The notes beneath the pieces are model-generated. The model did not search any database and was not told where the DNA came from. It was given only the letters and a program-made list of their open reading frames with translations. The position numbers were made by a program, and so were the translations under genes. DNA of 10,000 nt, from the NCBI GenBank assembly GCA_030674155.1, contig CM060337.1, positions 39,991,919 to 40,001,918 on the forward strand, written 5' to 3'. Below, piece after piece: positions 8,105 to 10,000 of this stretch (positions are counted from its first letter, which is position 1; each line of letters starts with the position of its first letter). The stretch is from Stramonita haemastoma (lineage: Eukaryota > Mollusca > Gastropoda > Neogastropoda > Muricidae).

Positions 8105-8247
8105 ATCCATTTTGAAAAAAATAAAATCAACTACATGTCCCATCCTGTTGGTTTCAGACATTCACAGTCATCTGTTATGGTTCAAAGCAATGCTTTATCT
8201 TCTGAGGACACTCCACCACATAATGAGTCGCATGCACCATAGGTCAT

Positions 8248-8253
8248 TTTATT
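8248..8253 (-). promoter_or_regulatory. Candidate polyadenylation signal AATAAA
   Basis: The minus strand reads CTCAATAAAATG here. A GT-rich stretch, TGTGGTGGAGTGTCC, follows at plus positions 8,206-8,220, about 28 bases downstream on the minus strand. This matches the usual spacing of a cleavage site. A hexamer alone is common in AT-rich DNA. Confidence 0.35.
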
Positions 8254-8549
8254 GAGTAATGACAGGTTGTTAATTTACAATGAAATGGCTATACAATACC
8301 AAAAAAGATTGAAAATCGGACAATTCTGTCAAAAGTTATTACAATTCAAATGACAGACTACAGGAAATGACAAAATGAAGAAATCGCAAGGTTAGTATCG
8401 TATTAATTATGTGATCAGAATGAAGGCTTGGGTATTTTAAAAGCATGTTTTTAAAGGCAAAAGGAAACAAAATTATGCCTTGATATTTCAGTACAAGGTA
8501 CAGTGATGGCTTATATGTTATATAATCAATCAAATTCTCAAAATCGACA

Positions 8550-8599
8550 ACCTGACCCCCACCTGTCTTTAATGGCTTCTAGCAGAAAGTGGGTCAGGT
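8550..8599. repeat. 9-bp inverted repeat
   Basis: ACCTGACCC (8,550-8,558) is the exact reverse complement of GGGTCAGGT (8,591-8,599). The 32-base spacer could form a hairpin loop. The function is unknown. Confidence 0.6.
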
Positions 8600-8650
8600 G
8601 CTAAGCGACTAGCGGCTCATTTCGTGGTGGAGCGTCACCAATGGTTATTT

Positions 8651-9039
8651 TCTGTACTTCTTGGTTCTCTTAATTAATGTGTAAACACAGATCATTCAAG
8701 CTTTGTTTTTTAAAAATAGTTCTTTTAGTCATGGCTTTAAATTAGTGACAAGTTATTTTTTCTGGTTCTGATGTTGGTTCCTGCATTGAGAGATATCCTT
8801 TGTGTACTTGGAGTTCTCCCACACTTTCACTCTTACTGTCCTTACTCACTCTTGGAATTAGTCACTCCTGTTTCTCCCATGTCACTATATTACTGTACAC
8901 AAAGCATTACATCATTGTAGCCCAATGTCACTGTCTAAATCTCCTAATACATTGCATCATGATTGTCAACTTGATTGTCATGTTGTACGTCCCCAAAATA
9001 CCCTACTACAGTGGGTTTTTCTATGGAGTGGGGAGACTG
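8651..9039. other. Unique sequence, no recognisable gene
   Basis: Clean, complex DNA. The 91-residue plus-strand frame at 8,800-9,075 is Leu/Ile/His/Cys-rich, has no family resemblance, and runs into the decayed LINE in the wrong frame. I therefore do not call it. No RNA gene is seen. Confidence 0.45.
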
Positions 9040-9572
9040 AACACATCAAAAACTGAACACCATCGGGAAAGATAAAAATATCTCACTCAAAATCCAGGGA
9101 TCAGACTAATTAATGTGCTCCCTTGTCACATCCACATTCCTGTATGTCTGTGAATCATGGACCCTGACTGCTTTTTGGAGAGAAGAGTACAGGCAGTAGA
9201 AATGAGATGCTTCCGGAGACTCTTTGTCATCTGCAAACAGAGACCACATAAGCAACGATGACGTGCATAACAGAATCCACAAACCGTTGGTCCCTACGAA
9301 AATCTTCTATCAATCGTAAAGAAGCGTAAACTTAAATGGTTACAGGCATGTCACAAGATCAAAAGGACTAGCAAAAAACAATACTGCAAGGCACTGTCCA
9401 AGGAGGAAGAAAAAGAGGCAGACCAAGGAAGAGATGGGAGGACAACATCGGCGAATGGACAGGCCTAGAACTCAACAAAGCCTTGAGAAAGGCAAAACAG
9501 AGAGAGGAATGGAGGGAACTGGCTGTCAACTCTTCATGGGGTTGCTCCCACGGTCGCCAGACTAAGGGATAG
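9040..9572 (+). pseudogene. LINE reverse transcriptase C-terminus, decayed (RTE/BovB-like)
   Basis: Only the C-terminal tail of a non-LTR retrotransposon polyprotein remains. The endonuclease domain and the catalytic reverse transcriptase core are absent. Pieces typical of this family appear in order but in different frames: a KDKNISLK stretch near 9,068-9,091, FLYVCESWTLTA (9,137-9,172), LERRVQAVEMRCFRRL (9,175-9,222), DHISNDDVHNRIHK (9,242-9,283), GPYENLLSIVKKRKLKW (9,289-9,339), HVTRSKGLAK (9,347-9,376), and an intact final stretch (9,375-9,572) with GRPRKRWEDNI, EWTGL and REEWRELAV, ending in TAG. At least five frame changes show it is dead. The RTE/BovB-like assignment rests on the ESWT, EMRC-RRL and GRPRKRW signatures recalled from family members. 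A related LINE clade is possible. Confidence 0.85.
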
Positions 9573-9586
9573 ATAATAGGTAGATG

Positions 9587-9645
<59 letters not shown>

Positions 9646-9655
9646 GATAGATAAT
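9568..9655 (+). repeat. (GATA)n microsatellite at the LINE 3' end
   Basis: GATA units run from the LINE stop codon, with variant ATAATAGGTAGATGG at the start. About fourteen clean units lie between 9,587 and 9,643, and GATGATAGATAATGG follows. The TAG stop codon at 9,570-9,572 is part of the first GATAGATA. Elements of the RTE type often end in short tandem repeats, so the array probably grew from the element's tail. The minus-strand frame over it encodes Ser-Ile-Tyr-Leu repeats and is not a gene. Confidence 0.9.
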
Positions 9656-9662
9656 GGTGGTA

Positions 9663-9719
9663 GATTTCCCCAAGCTAAGGTAAGCAGCATTCAGGGTGAT
9701 TACAAGTGGATGGGTGACA
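9663..9719 (+). pseudogene. 5S rRNA-like internal promoter fragment
   Basis: The segment contains AAGCTAAG, then AAGCAGCATTCAGGG, then TGATTACAAG and an exact TGGATGGGTGAC. In animal 5S rRNA the middle to 3' part has AAGTTAAGCA-CG-CGGG, then GGTTAGTACTTGGATGGGTGACC, which covers the A box, intermediate element and C box of the internal promoter. The order and spacing agree apart from a few inserted and substituted bases. The 5S 5' half and 3' stem are not recognisable. It could be a 5S pseudogene, the head of a 5S-derived SINE, or a chance match. Confidence 0.5.
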
Positions 9720-9756
9720 GTTGACAGGCCTTGGCTTCAGCCAAGAGAAAGAGAGA

Positions 9757-9828
9757 GACTCTGTGTGTGCATGTGTGTGTCTTTGTATGTGTGTGCGTAT
9801 ACGTGTGTTTGCGCGCGCGCGCACGCGA
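9757..9828 (+). repeat. (TG)n-(CG)n compound tract
   Basis: TG repeats are interrupted by CATG, CTTTGTA and CGTATACG, and lead into GCGCGCGCGCGCACGCG at 9,811-9,827. The tract is strongly alternating purine-pyrimidine. Confidence 0.85.
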
Positions 9829-9830
9829 AC

Positions 9831-9896
<66 letters not shown>
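9831..9896 (+). repeat. (GA)n microsatellite
   Basis: GA repeats are nearly uninterrupted, with one GAAGAG phase slip near 9,878 and a GG before the following array. It is the third part of the TG, CG, GA compound repeat. Confidence 0.9.
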
Positions 9897-9971
9897 GACA
9901 GAGAGAGAGACAGAGAGAGAGACAGAGAGAGAGACAGAGAGAGAGACAGAGAGAGAGACAGAGAGAGAGAC
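9897..9971 (+). repeat. Perfect 12-base tandem array
   Basis: The unit GACAGAGAGAGA repeats six times without error. The single C recurs at 9,899, 9,911, 9,923, 9,935, 9,947, 9,959 and 9,971. It is a higher-order form of the GA repeat on its left. Confidence 0.95.
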
Positions 9972-10000
9972 TGTGTGTGTGTGTTTGTGTGTTTGTGTGC
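9972..10000 (+). repeat. (TG)n tract cut by the window end
   Basis: TG dinucleotides with TTTG interruptions run to the last base, so the true length is unknown. Confidence 0.85.

Larger units (their letters stand above)
8105..8650 (-). other. AT-rich unique DNA, possible minus-strand 3' UTR
   Basis: There is no repeat and no convincing coding sequence in this stretch. On the minus strand it is AT-rich and runs into an AATAAA with a GT-rich element downstream, as a 3' UTR would. A short minus-strand frame between stops (about 8,606-8,671, ending TAG) encodes a plausible but unrecognised tail containing GDAPPRNEPLVA. The longer 64-residue minus frame at 8,339-8,533 has no recognisable features. 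Confidence 0.25.

Noticed and set aside
7605..8120. Target-site duplication around the SINE
   Set aside because: I compared flanks just outside 7,621 and 8,104 by eye and found no convincing direct repeat.
8120..8125. Plus-strand AATAAA
   Set aside because: It lies in an A-rich patch just upstream of the SINE head, and no clear GT-rich element or upstream gene supports it.
8339..8533. 64-residue minus-strand frame
   Set aside because: It has no recognisable motif and is AT-rich with chance-like composition. I treat the region as a possible 3' UTR instead.
9368..9673. 101-residue minus-strand frame
   Set aside because: It is antisense to the LINE remnant and to the GATA array, giving Ser-Ile-Tyr-Leu repeats.

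Overview
This window looks like non-coding, repeat-rich nuclear DNA from an animal, most likely a marine gastropod mollusc. The taxon call rests on a minus-strand SINE-like element (about 7780-8104). Its core matches, from memory, a short interspersed repeat common in snail genomes. Support also comes from a decayed RTE/BovB-like LINE tail and the abundance of compound microsatellites. No complete protein-coding gene is supported. Nearly all long open frames are translations of homopolymers or microsatellites.

Layout: (1) About 1-5,900 is abnormal sequence in which most bases sit in runs of four or more identical bases. It falls into long strand-asymmetric blocks: T/G, then A/C, A/G, A/C, T, C/T and T/G. 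Simple repeats such as (CA)n, (GC)n, (GA)n, (GATA)n, (TTTA)n and (CT)n can still be seen. I read it as unpolished or error-rich assembly over simple-repeat DNA. (2) About 5,918-6,389 is a degenerate (TATG)n array. (3) 6,390-6,560 is ordinary complex sequence. (4) 6,565-7,306 is a chain of G-rich quadruplex-prone blocks with a 25-base G run, a purine tract, (TTTGA)4, (CTGT)n, (CA)n/(CG)n and (GA)n. (5) 7,310-9,040 is clean sequence. It holds a speculative exon (7,359-7,549), the minus-strand tRNA-derived SINE with a possible poly(A) tail at 7,621-7,636, and a possible minus-strand polyadenylation site at 8,248-8,253. (6) 9,040-9,572 is the frameshifted C-terminal end of a LINE reverse transcriptase. 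Its stop codon lies inside a (GATA)n array (9,568-9,655). (7) 9,663-9,719 resembles the internal promoter half of 5S rRNA. (8) 9,757-10,000 is a compound (TG)n-(CG)n-(GA)n-(12-mer)n-(TG)n satellite that runs off the window.

There is no operon or pathway to describe. The relationships that matter are between repeats: a LINE tail merging into GATA repeats, a 5S-like module just beyond it, and the same CA/TG to CG to GA order appearing in three places. I see no sign of a new defence or enzymatic system.
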